From Porphyromonadaceae bacterium UBA4262 (GTDB lineage Bacteria; Bacteroidota; Bacteroidia; Bacteroidales; Muribaculaceae): a DNA stretch of 64,000 bases. The notes below the pieces were generated by a model. That model searched no databases. It saw nothing but the letters and a program-made list of their open reading frames with translations, and was not told the origin of the DNA. The DNA is taken from assembly GCA_002396085.1 (NCBI GenBank), contig DGWI01000002.1, positions 37,389 to 101,388 of the forward strand. Reading direction: 5' to 3'. Shown one piece after another: positions 52,394 to 61,267 of the stretch. Each line of letters opens with the position of its first letter. The stretch's first letter is position 1. The translations under genes and the position numbers were made by a program.

Positions 52394-53577
52394 GTCAGTA
52401 TTTCGATGGGATTATTGTCATTCAGCACGATGCGCAACGATGGTTCTTGTCTCAGACCCAATTCGGCGCATGCCTCGTCCCACAAGCGGTGGCTGTCGAT
52501 TGTCACTCGTGGGGCAGTGACACTGTTCATCACCATGCAACCGTCATCGGCCAGCACGGTGAGTACGCGTGCCATGATTTCTTTCAGTTGTCCGCCATGG
52601 CCGCCGATGAACACGGCATCGGGGCGGGGCAGGGCAGATAAGTCGCATTGCAGAAAGTCGCCCATGTGCACATCGATGCCTGGTGCCCCGTGACGACGAC
52701 TGTTCTCGGCCATTAGTCGTTCGCACTCGGGGCGAATCTCGAAGGCGACTACTTGCAGGTGTGGAAATTGCAGTCGCGCCTCAATCGACACGCTGCCTGT
52801 GCAGAAGCCGATGTCCCACAGCACCCTGCGTCGTTGTAGTTTTAGTGCCTGCAACGTGAGCAAGCGTATGGGAGCCTTGGTGATCATCTTCTCGCGTCGG
52901 TCGAGCAAGGCAAACTCACTCTCGGCTATGCCAAACTGCCGTGGACGCGGGTCGTCACCCGCCAGAATCAAGCAGTTGGGGTAATCAAACTCTCGCTCAC
53001 TTGCTTCGGTCAGCGATAGTGTGGTCACGCATTCATGTTCGGGATTGCCCAGGTGCTCACCCACATGCATGGTGTAGTGACTGTAGCCGTAGTCCAGCAT
53101 GCGTTGAGCGATGGCTGCAGGGGTGTGCGTGCGGTCGGTGAGCACACCGATTTTCTCGGCACGCTCGATGAGGGCGCGGTCAAACTCAGGCCAGGGGCGG
53201 CCTGTGAGCGAGACAATGCGCATGTCGTGATAGGGCAAGACCAGGCGATGGGCTAGTGTCTGTAGTGAGTTAAACGATGGATAGAGCATCACTTCGGCCT
53301 CGGGGTGGCGGGTACGAATGGTGTTGGCAAACCCGAAGAACAGAGGGTCACCGCTAGCAAAGACCACCACCTCGTTGTGATGGGCATACTGTGCAAACAC
53401 AGCATCCAGTGGTACTGTGATATCAATCCACACTGCATCGGCTGGCAGCAGCGATGCCACAATTTCGTGGTGACGTTTGCCACCCGAGAAGACCCGTCCA
53501 GCCCCTATCATCTGCATCACCTCTGGCGTGAAGCAGGGCTGTGGCGCATCACTGATGCCTATCACGATATATCTCAT
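52381..53577 (-). CDS. cobL: CbiE-CbiT (CobL-like) C5,15-methyltransferase
   Basis: 398 residues. ~1-195 is the CbiE tetrapyrrole methylase domain (YIVIGISDAPQPCFTPEV, VVFASGDPLFFGFANTI). ~200-398 is the CbiT methyltransferase/decarboxylase with a class I SAM fold (RRRVLWDIGFCTGSVSIEARL, PRPDAVFIGGHGGQLKEIM). Together they methylate C5 and C15 and decarboxylate the C12 acetate. The fused form is the CobL arrangement; the early-cobalt neighbours suggest cobalt-containing substrates. It lies 108 bases after cobJ-cbiC, the gap being filled with period-7 tracts. Confidence 0.93.
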   Translation of the reverse strand: MRYIVIGISDAPQPCFTPEVMQMIGAGRVFSGGKRHHEIVASLLPADAVWIDITVPLDAVFAQYAHHNEVVVFASGDPLFFGFANTIRTRHPEAEVMLYPSFNSLQTLAHRLVLPYHDMRIVSLTGRPWPEFDRALIERAEKIGVLTDRTHTPAAIAQRMLDYGYSHYTMHVGEHLGNPEHECVTTLSLTEASEREFDYPNCLILAGDDPRPRQFGIAESEFALLDRREKMITKAPIRLLTLQALKLQRRRVLWDIGFCTGSVSIEARLQFPHLQVVAFEIRPECERLMAENSRRHGAPGIDVHMGDFLQCDLSALPRPDAVFIGGHGGQLKEIMARVLTVLADDGCMVMNSVTAPRVTIDSHRLWDEACAELGLRQEPSLRIVLNDNNPIEILTCQR

Positions 53578-53590
53578 CCGATAATCAATT

Positions 53591-53682
53591 TGAATTGAAT
53601 TTAGAATTTAGAATGTTGCTAGTTCAGCATATCGAAGCCCTTAACTTCTTAATTCTTAATTATTAATTATAAATTCAGAACT
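53591..53682. repeat. AT-rich 7-base-period tracts in cob operon
   Basis: GAATTGA, ATTTAGA, ATTTAGA near 53596, then TTAACTT, CTTAATT, CTTAATT, ATTAATT, ATAAATT at 53641-53675, in the gap between the cobJ-cbiC and cbiE-T genes. CTAGTTCAG also occurs twice (53619 and 53681). Confidence 0.6.
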
Positions 53683-53685
53683 AGT

Positions 53686-55086
53686 TCAGAGGTCGCGTCC
53701 AGGCCTCAATTGTGCGGCGTCGTCATAACACAAGATGGCGTTGCACAGCGTGGCAGCGAGATTGCTGCCCCCCTTGCGCCCTTCAACGATGATTTTGGGT
53801 ATGTCCTTGAAGGGCTTGACCATGTGTTTCGATTCGCGCACATGCACAAATCCCACTGGCGCGGCGATGATGCCCGCAGGATGCGCCTTGCCGCGACGGA
53901 TGAGTTCGCACAGTTCCATCAGCGCCGTTGGCGCATTGCCAAAGGCAAACAATGCATCGGGATGCTCCTCAACAGCGAGACGGATGCCCGCCTGCGTGCG
54001 CGTGATGCCTAGGGTTGAGGCCATCTCTGGCACACGCGGGTCGCTCAAGTAGCACTTGGCCTCGACACCCAGCCGCGACAGGGCACCCTTGCGGATGCCG
54101 CTGGTCACCATAGTTACATCGCTGACGATGGTCTTTAATAGTCCGCTCGACACTTTTTCATACAGGGCAGCCACGGCTCCAGGATCGGTGTGCAGGATGT
54201 TCTCCATGTCAAAGTCGGCGGTGGTGTGGATGGCGTGTAGCAACGCCCACTTGTGGTCTAGCGGAATGTTGCGGTTGCGCAACTCGCCCTCGATGGTGCG
54301 GAACGACTCCATCATGATCTGCTGGCCGGGCTTGGCATCGCTGTCGGCTTGCTCACGATAGTAGCCACGGGGTGTAATCATCTTGCCATCGGCGACATAC
54401 GACTGGCTGTTGCCAATCAGGATGACTGTGAACATGTCCACGTCTTCGGGGTCAAACTCACGCAGCGTGGTGACCTTCACTACCTGCTCGTCGCGTCCTG
54501 CCTGGCGTACATAGCCTACGGGTGTGTCACTTGACCGTTCTTGCAAGAATAGTTCTTGCAGGCGATAGAGTTGCCAATAGCGGCCTTGCGACTTGGGATT
54601 GTAGATGGCGGTGACAAAGTCGCCCATGGCAGCGGCACGGATGCGGCGCTCGATGACCTCCCATGGAGTCATCAGGTCGCTCAGCGAGACTAAGCACAGG
54701 TCATGGCCGATGGGGGCGCCCAGCAGTGAGGCAGCCTTCTGGAATGCCGAGATGCCCGGTAACGATTCGATATCGATGTCGCTGCAACGTTCGCGGCGCA
54801 TCTCGTAGACCAGTGGTGTCATGCCATAGATGCCTGCGTCGCCCGACGAGATGACCACGACGGTCTTGCCCTGTTCGGCTAGGTCAAAAGCTTGTTCGGC
54901 TCGGTCGCGCTCACGCTTCATGCCTGTGTCGATGCACTCGCAACCTTCGTGTACGTAGGGTGCGATGAACTGGAAGTAATACTTATATCCCACAACAGCA
55001 TCGGCCCCGCTGACGGCATCAATCACCGCAGGGGTCATGTCGGCTGCGCTGCCAGGTCCAATGCCTGCTACAATTATCTTTCCCAT
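53686..55086 (-). CDS. Fusion: CobJ/CbiH methyltransferase + CbiC mutase
   Basis: 466 residues. ~1-245 is the (cobalt-)precorrin-3B C17-methyltransferase: IIVAGIGPGSAADMTPAVID, VISSGDAGIYGMTPLVYE, LPGISAFQKAASLLGAPIGHD. ~255-466 is the (cobalt-)precorrin-8 methylmutase, with RTIEGELRNRNIPLDHKW-type start, a catalytic-His region LLHAIHTTADFD and VEEHPDALFAFGNAPTAL. A -7 box TACCTTTG just upstream suggests an internal promoter in addition to the riboswitch transcript. Confidence 0.93.
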   Translation of the reverse strand: MGKIIVAGIGPGSAADMTPAVIDAVSGADAVVGYKYYFQFIAPYVHEGCECIDTGMKRERDRAEQAFDLAEQGKTVVVISSGDAGIYGMTPLVYEMRRERCSDIDIESLPGISAFQKAASLLGAPIGHDLCLVSLSDLMTPWEVIERRIRAAAMGDFVTAIYNPKSQGRYWQLYRLQELFLQERSSDTPVGYVRQAGRDEQVVKVTTLREFDPEDVDMFTVILIGNSQSYVADGKMITPRGYYREQADSDAKPGQQIMMESFRTIEGELRNRNIPLDHKWALLHAIHTTADFDMENILHTDPGAVAALYEKVSSGLLKTIVSDVTMVTSGIRKGALSRLGVEAKCYLSDPRVPEMASTLGITRTQAGIRLAVEEHPDALFAFGNAPTALMELCELIRRGKAHPAGIIAAPVGFVHVRESKHMVKPFKDIPKIIVEGRKGGSNLAATLCNAILCYDDAAQLRPGRDL

Positions 55087-55094
55087 ATCGTTTG

Positions 55095-55102
55095 CAAAGG
55101 TA
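55095..55102 (-). promoter_or_regulatory. -7 box TACCTTTG before cobJ-cbiC
   Basis: Minus-strand TACCTTTG ends 8 bases upstream of ATG 55086, predicting a nearly leaderless internal transcript of the corrin-ring genes that would bypass the riboswitch. Confidence 0.5.
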
Positions 55103-55110
55103 GTAATTTT

Positions 55111-55190
55111 AATTAAGAATTAGAAATTAAGAATTAAGAATGGAACACACACAACCTCAATTCTCAATTCTTAATTATTCATAATTCAAC
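55111..55190. repeat. AT-rich 7-base-period tracts
   Basis: AATTAAG, AATTAGA, AATTAAG, AATTAAG (55111-55138), then CTCAATT, CTCAATT, CTTAATT (55156-55176), between the second TonB receptor gene and cobJ-cbiC. Confidence 0.65.
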
Positions 55191-57257
55191 CTACTTGAAC
55201 CGGATTCTGAGGCCGGCGGTAATCATGCGACCAGGACTGTAGAGGGCGTATTTGCGCTTTGACGAGTCAATGCGGCGGTCCACCTTGTCGAAGATGTTGT
55301 CCACACCCAGACTGGCTTCAAACAGGAAGTGCTTGACGCCATCGAAGGTGTGTGTCGTGTTCAGATTCCAGATGCCATAGCCTGGAGCGTCCTCATAGTC
55401 AGGATAGTAGGTCTTGGACTGGAAGCGGCCATTGAGGTTGACATTGAGCGTATACCAGTTCCACGTGTGGTGATAATTGGCTGCAAATGTTGCGGCATTG
55501 CGGATGCTGCGCTCCATTACGGTCCACACATCGTCGGTGCAAGTGCGGGCGTAGGTGTAGACATAGTTGGCCGACAGGTTGATGTCGCGTGTGACATTGG
55601 CCGAAACATTGACCTGCACCCCCTTTACGTCACCCTTGTCACTATTCTGATACAGCGAGTAACGCTCCAGTTTGCTGGCTTCGTCAGCAGTCATCTCAGG
55701 AAACTCGTTTTGCAGCATGCCCAGTGTGGCCTCGTCCACATTGATGTTGCGACGCACCACCATGTCGTTCACGCGGTTGATGTAGCCCGTGACACTGGCG
55801 GCAATCACGTTGTTGCGATACTCAGCACCCACCGAGAAGTAGTTGCTCTTCTCGGGCGAGAGTGCCTCGTTACCGAAGATAATCTGTGGCTTGCCACGGT
55901 TCACCGAGTAGTAGTGATAGTACAACTCGTCAAGGCCCGGTGCACGGAAACCGGCCGAATAGGTGGCACGCAGGCGGAAGTTGCCGGGAGCATACATCAG
56001 GCTGACCTTGGGAGTGAGGTGCCAGTCGAACGTCTTGTGATAGGTTAGCCGCAGACCGACTGACGCAGTGAAGTCACGCACAATGCGCATCTCATGCTGG
56101 CCGTATGCGGCCACCGAGTAGGCACTCTGGTCGATGTTGCCCGATGTGGCTGTAAGGAAGTCTTTGCGCCAGTCAGCACCGAAGATGGTGGTTGCACCCT
56201 TCATTAAGCCCAGGATGGCCTTGACCTGCGCCTCCATCGAGCGTTGTTTCTTGCTCTGTACATAGTCGCCGATGGCGTTATTCTTGGTCTCCACATCATA
56301 GAGTTTGCCGTAGCGGAAGTGGTCGGCGGTGAAGTCGGCTTGCAGCGAGTTCAGGTTGCTGAACTTATAGATGCCGCCCACATTCCACCGCAGTCCCTTG
56401 TAGCGCATCTCATAGTCGGTGCCCCCAGTGATGTCTGGGTTGGTGTTGGGGCGATCAGTAATCTTGTAGGAGTAGTTCAGTCCGGCGTTCAGTGCCAGAT
56501 GCTCGTTGGGGGCGTATGTGAACTTCTGCCCGACGATGTTCGAGCGATAGCCCGTGAACAGGGGGGCGATGGTTTGATGGGTCTCGGTGTCCGAACCCTT
56601 GTCATATTCCAAGTCGGTCGTGCGGTAACTGTCGGCACGGTCGTGAGTATATGAGGTGTATGAACCGAATCCGTTCTTGTAAACATCGAGGGTAACGGCT
56701 TCGGTAAGAATGCCATGACCCGACACATGTGTGTCGCTGGTGACGCTCACCAGTTGGCTTGTGGGCTGGTCGGTGATGATGTTGATAACACCGGCAATGG
56801 CATCAGAGCCATAGAGTGATGATGCTGCGCCGTCGAGCACCTCAATGCGCTTGACACGCGACATGTTGATGCGGTTCAGGTCCACGTTGCTCGAGATATC
56901 GCCTGTCAACTTCTGACCATTGATCAAGATTAAGATGTATTTGTTGCCCAGACCATTGAGGCGCAGGAAGGTGCCCATCGAGTTGGGCGACAGTGACACT
57001 TGCGGCATCATGCGGGTCAATGCGCCGTCAAGTGTGGTGATGCCCTGTTCGCGCATCTCTTGACTGCTCAAGACATGCACCGGGGTGGTTGTGCTTTTCA
57101 GTCGCTGGTGGTGACCCGAACCGGTGACCACGACTGGGTTAAGGTTAATGTTGCGGCTTGACTGTGCCGAGTCGCTGCGCTCCATCTTGTGAATTTGCGC
57201 AGATGCAGCACTGCCAGTGAGCAGTGCCAGGGTCAAAATGATTACTTCTTTTTTCAT
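55191..57257 (-). CDS. TonB-dependent receptor (BtuB-like), second of operon
   Basis: A 688-residue outer-membrane receptor with signal peptide (MKKEVIILTLALLTGSAASAQ). The plug domain spans ~40-160 (NPVVVTGSGHHQRLKSTTTP, VLSSQEMREQGITTLDGAL, IEVLDGAASSLYGSDAIAGV), the rest is a beta-barrel ending in the aromatic-type terminus GLRIRFK. No CarboxypepD-like N-terminal extension, so it is the BtuB type rather than SusC. The riboswitch operon indicates a corrinoid, cobalt or tetrapyrrole ligand. It lies downstream of the lipoprotein cobaltochelatase. Confidence 0.9.
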   Translation of the reverse strand: MKKEVIILTLALLTGSAASAQIHKMERSDSAQSSRNINLNPVVVTGSGHHQRLKSTTTPVHVLSSQEMREQGITTLDGALTRMMPQVSLSPNSMGTFLRLNGLGNKYILILINGQKLTGDISSNVDLNRINMSRVKRIEVLDGAASSLYGSDAIAGVINIITDQPTSQLVSVTSDTHVSGHGILTEAVTLDVYKNGFGSYTSYTHDRADSYRTTDLEYDKGSDTETHQTIAPLFTGYRSNIVGQKFTYAPNEHLALNAGLNYSYKITDRPNTNPDITGGTDYEMRYKGLRWNVGGIYKFSNLNSLQADFTADHFRYGKLYDVETKNNAIGDYVQSKKQRSMEAQVKAILGLMKGATTIFGADWRKDFLTATSGNIDQSAYSVAAYGQHEMRIVRDFTASVGLRLTYHKTFDWHLTPKVSLMYAPGNFRLRATYSAGFRAPGLDELYYHYYSVNRGKPQIIFGNEALSPEKSNYFSVGAEYRNNVIAASVTGYINRVNDMVVRRNINVDEATLGMLQNEFPEMTADEASKLERYSLYQNSDKGDVKGVQVNVSANVTRDINLSANYVYTYARTCTDDVWTVMERSIRNAATFAANYHHTWNWYTLNVNLNGRFQSKTYYPDYEDAPGYGIWNLNTTHTFDGVKHFLFEASLGVDNIFDKVDRRIDSSKRKYALYSPGRMITAGLRIRFK

Positions 57258-57324
57258 GATATAATAATATGGGCGACAGGGTTGTGCCGCCCATACAATT
57301 CAAGTGCGTTGAAAAAATCAGTTT

Positions 57325-58437
57325 TTATTCAGGGTTCTTTGAATGGTAGAAATCCAAAGGTTCGCCGTTGATGGCATCCTTGGTGTGGTTCATCCACACT
57401 TGACGGATGGTCGGGAGTTCGAGAAGACCCTTCTCAATCATGGTCGAGTTGTTGCACTCATAGCCCATGTGATGGAAGAACATCTTCCACGAGGTGTCCT
57501 CAACTTCACCCTCATCATTATAAGTGAAGCCTTTGCCCTCTTCCCAGTTGTCATCATCGTCGCCGGCCATGTCATTGTGACCATGGTCGCCATCGATTGA
57601 CATCAGCGGGTGGCAGTAGACCTTGCCGCTAGTGATGCCAGCAGTCTGCATGCGGGTAAGAACGTTGGTCTTGAAGTTGCCAATCATGTCGACAGTACCC
57701 ACAAAGTAGTTACCGTTCAGCTCTTGAAGAGCTTCCTCGAGTTGGGTGTAGCGAATGTTAGCTTTGTAGGTGTCATAAGCGTCGGGATTGCCGTGGCCCA
57801 TAAAAGCTACCACGCCCTCGGCGGCCAGATTCTTGTAGAGCTTGTCAAGCTCGGTGGCGACAGTCTTCACATCGCTATCGGCATCCTGCAGCAGGGGCAC
57901 GCCCAGTTTCAGAGTCACATTGGCCAGATAATTGTCGTCGAGGTCGCCATTAGAGTTGTTGGCAAAGTCCTTGATGTAGTTGACCACGCGGCTATACTCC
58001 TCACCGGGGATAACCTGAAGCGATTGTACCACAATCTCGCTATACTTCACGCCATCCTGGGCAAAGGCGGTCAGCCAGAAGGGGGGAGCATAGAAGTTGC
58101 GCGGGTCGACATTCTCGCCAGCGGCTGCACGGTTGATGCAGATGGCCGATGAGAACGACAAGAACACGTCATAGCCAGGAAATGCCTGCTTGTAGGCAGC
58201 AACAGTAGCATCAAAGGCATCGTAGGCCTGCTCCCAGGTCGAGCCGAAGGCAACCAGCAGGATGACCTTGTTGTTCTTCTTCTGCGACTTGACGGTCTGG
58301 TTCACAGCCTTTTGATAGATGGTGTAGTTGTTCTCAACCACGGGTGTGGGCTCGTCATTGTCATCACCACAAGCGGTGAAGCCCAACATCGTGCAGACTG
58401 CCATCATGGCAATCATCAATGATTTAAATTTCTTCAT
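57325..58437 (-). CDS. cbiK: Lipoprotein sirohydrochlorin cobaltochelatase CbiK
   Basis: A 370-residue chelatase that in its family inserts Co(II) into sirohydrochlorin. The N-terminus MKKFKSLMIAMMAVCTMLGFTAC is a lipoprotein signal with C23; the following GDDNDE is like the acidic surface-export signal of Bacteroidota lipoproteins. The chelatase body is intact: VILLVAFGSTWEQAYDA, FMGHGNPDAYDT with H215 and PLMSIDGDHGHNDMAGD with H285, the two metal/catalytic His positions. Usual CbiK proteins have a further His after GHG that is absent here. It overlaps the upstream TonB gene by 14 bases. Location outside the cytoplasm is unusual for a biosynthetic step. Confidence 0.9.
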   Translation of the reverse strand: MKKFKSLMIAMMAVCTMLGFTACGDDNDEPTPVVENNYTIYQKAVNQTVKSQKKNNKVILLVAFGSTWEQAYDAFDATVAAYKQAFPGYDVFLSFSSAICINRAAAGENVDPRNFYAPPFWLTAFAQDGVKYSEIVVQSLQVIPGEEYSRVVNYIKDFANNSNGDLDDNYLANVTLKLGVPLLQDADSDVKTVATELDKLYKNLAAEGVVAFMGHGNPDAYDTYKANIRYTQLEEALQELNGNYFVGTVDMIGNFKTNVLTRMQTAGITSGKVYCHPLMSIDGDHGHNDMAGDDDDNWEEGKGFTYNDEGEVEDTSWKMFFHHMGYECNNSTMIEKGLLELPTIRQVWMNHTKDAINGEPLDFYHSKNPE

Positions 58438-60592
58438 TGTTTTGTTTAGAATTAAAGTTAGACTTATAGTTGTTTTTCAGTTTCTTGCCTTGAGTGAAGC
58501 GGATGGTGAATGACCCATAGACTGTTATGCCAGGCGTGGTGGTGCCCAGATGCAGCCCATGAGGTGTGCGGTCGCAATAGTTGAAGATGTTGTCAACACC
58601 AGCCTCGATGCGATAGGTCATCGTGCGCGAGTGACCCAGGTCGTGAGTTGTGGCGATGCGCCATATCTGATAACCCTTGCCATTGCCATCATCCTGATAG
58701 TAGCGCTTGCTCGACATACGGCCATACAGGCCCGCGCTCAGACGATAACCCGGAGTGAAGCGATGACCCCAAGTTGCCATGAAGTTGCCCTTGTGGTGAG
58801 CCATGCCATCGATGGTGACCTCACGCATCTTGTCGTGGTTGGAGTCATACTGGTGAGCATCGGTGTCCAGATAACTGTAACCCAGCCCAAACATGAACTC
58901 ACGCCAGCTGTAACTGATGTTCACATCAATGCCGCGAGTCTTGGCATCCTCGATGTTCTGGTACTGACGCGTCTTCACGGGGTCATATTGTTGGATATAT
59001 TCATCGGGTGCCTGATAGTTGGGGATGGTAACCAGGGCAATCATGTCCTTGACTTTGTTGTAGTAGGCCGACAGGGTAACGCTCAGTCCAGCCCAGGTAT
59101 ACTCGCCGCTCACCGACCAGTAGTTGCTTGACTGGGGTTTGAGGTTGGCATTGCCCAGATAGAGGTAAGTGCCGCTCATCTGACGCACATAGCGGTAGAA
59201 GAGTTCGCGTATGGCAGGTGTCTTGAAGCCCTGGCTCCAGGTGGCACGCAGTCGCCACGGATTGCCCAAACGCCACATGGCCGACACCTTGGGCGTGAGG
59301 CGGGTGCCAAACTGCTCATTGTAGTTCAAGCGCAGTCCGGCGGTGATGTTGAGGTTGCGCACCAGGTTGAACTCATCCTGGATGTAGATGGCACCGGTCC
59401 AGTCGCTGGCCTTGCCGCCCGCCACACGGGTGGGGGCTTTGAGCCAGTCGTAGCGATACTCAAAGCCGGCGCTCAAGCGGTTCTCATAGGGTAGGGTGAA
59501 TACACCCTTGGCTGTGGCCATGGTGCGTTGTTGGTCGCTCTGCAACTCCTTCTGGCCGGGCAGATAGGGATAGTAAGGGTAATAAGGTGTGCCAGCACTC
59601 TTCTCGTAGTCCTCGACCAGTGTCGTCGCTGTGTAATAGTAGTAATAAGCATGACGGTTCCAGTCGACATCCAGCGAGATGAAGTCGGCGCCATTCAGTT
59701 TCCACTTACCACCCACCGAGGCCGAGCCATTGTGATACTCCATGTCCCACGTCTTCACATCGTAGTGTGGATGACGGCCACTGACGCGATAGATGCGCTT
59801 CCAGTAGGTGCTGCCGTCGGCATAGAGTTCCAGCCGATTGGTGGGCTGATAGGTGATGCGCTCCGACACCTGCCAGTTGGTGTGGCGGTTTACGGTCTTG
59901 TTGCGCGAGTCGGTGATGGGTGGTTCCGAGCCCTGGGTGTGCTCGACTGCGGTGTTCTGCCATCCGTCGCTGTGTTGCAGTTGGAAGTTGGTGTAACTGC
60001 TCCACTTGCCGTAGTTCAGTGCCAACCCGTTGTGCTGACGCACGTCACCATAACTGCCCAGACGAGTGGTATTCTCGACAAGTATGCCTTGCTCATGGTG
60101 CTTGCGGGTGATGATGTTGACCACGCCGGCAATGGCATCCGAGCCATAGAGCGCACTCGATGCCCCCTTGACAATCTCAATCTTCTCGATGTTCTGAGGG
60201 TCAATGAGCGACAGGTCGTTCTGGCCGCCCACGTCGCCGTGGATGCGCTTGCCGTCTATTAATATAAGGATATAAGAGTTACCCAATCCGTTCAATTGCA
60301 TCTGCGAGCCCATGTCGTCCTCACTGAAGCCGAACGAGGCGGTCAGGCCGCCCAAGATGTCTTCTATGCTCTTGCCTGCATAGTTCTCGAGCATCTTGTG
60401 GGTGATGACTTCGGTTTGCACAGGAGCGTCTTTGAGCAGATGTTGAGTGCCGGTGCCGGTAACGACAACCTCAGGCAGACTGTCGTTGCGCCAGATGTCG
60501 CTCTGGGCCACGGCAGCCTGTACAGCACCCGATGCCAGCACTACAGCCAGCAATCTTACTGTCAGTCTTGATGTCATTTCAGTCTTAAGCAT
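58424..60592 (-). CDS. TonB-dependent receptor (BtuB-like), riboswitch-controlled
   Basis: A 722-residue outer-membrane receptor. A signal peptide precedes AVAQSDIWRND; the plug (~40-165) has LPEVVVTGTGTQHLLKDAPV, YILILIDGKRIHGDVGGQND and VKGASSALYGSDAIAGVVNIIT. The barrel follows to the C-terminus. Start at ATG 60592 (an ATG five codons on, at 60577, is an alternative). It is the first gene after the cobalamin riboswitch, the typical place for a corrinoid receptor. It resembles the second receptor of the operon in plug sequence but not closely in the barrel. Confidence 0.9.
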   Translation of the reverse strand: MLKTEMTSRLTVRLLAVVLASGAVQAAVAQSDIWRNDSLPEVVVTGTGTQHLLKDAPVQTEVITHKMLENYAGKSIEDILGGLTASFGFSEDDMGSQMQLNGLGNSYILILIDGKRIHGDVGGQNDLSLIDPQNIEKIEIVKGASSALYGSDAIAGVVNIITRKHHEQGILVENTTRLGSYGDVRQHNGLALNYGKWSSYTNFQLQHSDGWQNTAVEHTQGSEPPITDSRNKTVNRHTNWQVSERITYQPTNRLELYADGSTYWKRIYRVSGRHPHYDVKTWDMEYHNGSASVGGKWKLNGADFISLDVDWNRHAYYYYYTATTLVEDYEKSAGTPYYPYYPYLPGQKELQSDQQRTMATAKGVFTLPYENRLSAGFEYRYDWLKAPTRVAGGKASDWTGAIYIQDEFNLVRNLNITAGLRLNYNEQFGTRLTPKVSAMWRLGNPWRLRATWSQGFKTPAIRELFYRYVRQMSGTYLYLGNANLKPQSSNYWSVSGEYTWAGLSVTLSAYYNKVKDMIALVTIPNYQAPDEYIQQYDPVKTRQYQNIEDAKTRGIDVNISYSWREFMFGLGYSYLDTDAHQYDSNHDKMREVTIDGMAHHKGNFMATWGHRFTPGYRLSAGLYGRMSSKRYYQDDGNGKGYQIWRIATTHDLGHSRTMTYRIEAGVDNIFNYCDRTPHGLHLGTTTPGITVYGSFTIRFTQGKKLKNNYKSNFNSKQNNEEI

Positions 60593-60636
60593 TCGGTCAA
60601 CGTCTTTTCCTGGACGTCCGTAATGTTATGAATGGA

Positions 60637-60815
60637 TTTTGGCCGGTCTTCTGACTTTCTCCAGGATGCCTAGCCTTCCCGACCGTCATGTGCGCGGTCA
60701 GTGGCTTCTAGCAGACAACCTTTTAGTTGAATGGAGATTACAGCTGCAGGAACAGTTCCGGTTTTTCACGCGGATTCCCATCATCGGGCTCACCTTGAGG
60801 CCTCCCGACGCCAAA
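60637..60815 (-). promoter_or_regulatory. Cobalamin riboswitch
   Basis: On the minus strand, in order: GGTGAG (60789-60794), GGGAA (60775-60779), GGAACTGTTCC (60749-60759), GCAGCTGTAA (60739-60748) and the B12 box AGTCAGAAGACCGGCC (60641-60656). These are the conserved core elements of the cobalamin aptamer in the right order and spacing. It lies 48 bases upstream of the TonB receptor start and so should repress the whole minus-strand uptake/corrin operon when B12 is plentiful. Confidence 0.93.
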
Positions 60816-60823
60816 AATCGCCG

Positions 60824-60855
60824 CAAAGGTACAACTTTTTGTTGAATCGTCCAAA
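60824..60855 (-). promoter_or_regulatory. Promoter TTTG-N20-TACCTTTG for riboswitch operon
   Basis: Minus-strand TTTG (60852-60855) and TACCTTTG (60824-60831), 20 bases apart: a full consensus promoter placing the transcript start near 60818, just before the aptamer. Confidence 0.8.
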
Positions 60856-60873
60856 AAAAATTTCCACCCTATA

Positions 60874-60896
60874 CCTCTCCCCTCTCTGGGGAGAGG
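60874..60896. repeat. CTCTCCCC/GGGGAGAG palindrome
   Basis: CCTCTCCCC (60874-60882) pairs with GGGGAGAGG (60888-60896), loop TCTCT. A related, weaker CCTCCC/GGGGAGG patch occurs at 17466-17486. Possibly a dispersed extragenic palindrome or a terminator. Confidence 0.45.
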
Positions 60897-61267
60897 TCAT
60901 GTGAGGGGTTCCGTCCCAGTTGCAACCCCGATCGGGAAAGAAAAAGAAAACAACACGGTCAACATGAACAATAATAAGGTTGGTTGTCAGTATGAAAAGA
61001 ATTGTCCTCATTGTCCTTGTTGTCTTCTAAAAGATAATCTGCGCCATCTGCGTGAGACCCTGTTGCCGTATCCGAAGGGACGTTCCGGCTCCCGAAATGC
61101 TAAAAAGAGTTTAAACCGTCTTTTTTTGTTGAATTATTAGCGCGCGATTGGCAGATTTGTTGTATCTTTGTAGATATTTTGAACTAATGTGGCATTGCGT
61201 GAGCCTTGGGCGAAATGTGGCCTGCAGCGTGTGCCCGGAACAGTAAAAAAATAAAGACATATTTTTA
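60897..61267. other. Gap between riboswitch promoter and gyrA
   Basis: About 370 bases. A 79-codon frame (60901-61140) with a Cys cluster (CPHCPCC) is open but overlaps the low-complexity TTGTCCTCATTGTCCTTGTT and looks non-coding. Nearer gyrA there is a -7 box TATCTTTG at 61163-61170. Confidence 0.5.
61163..61170 (+). promoter_or_regulatory. -7 box TATCTTTG for gyrA
   Basis: Plus-strand TATCTTTG 97 bases upstream of the gyrA start; no good -33 element at the standard distance. Confidence 0.5.

Noticed and set aside
60901..61140. 79-codon frame with a CPHCPCC cluster
   Set aside because: It begins inside a palindrome, spans low-complexity TTGTCC repeats and has no start-site support; the Cys cluster comes from the TG-rich repeat.
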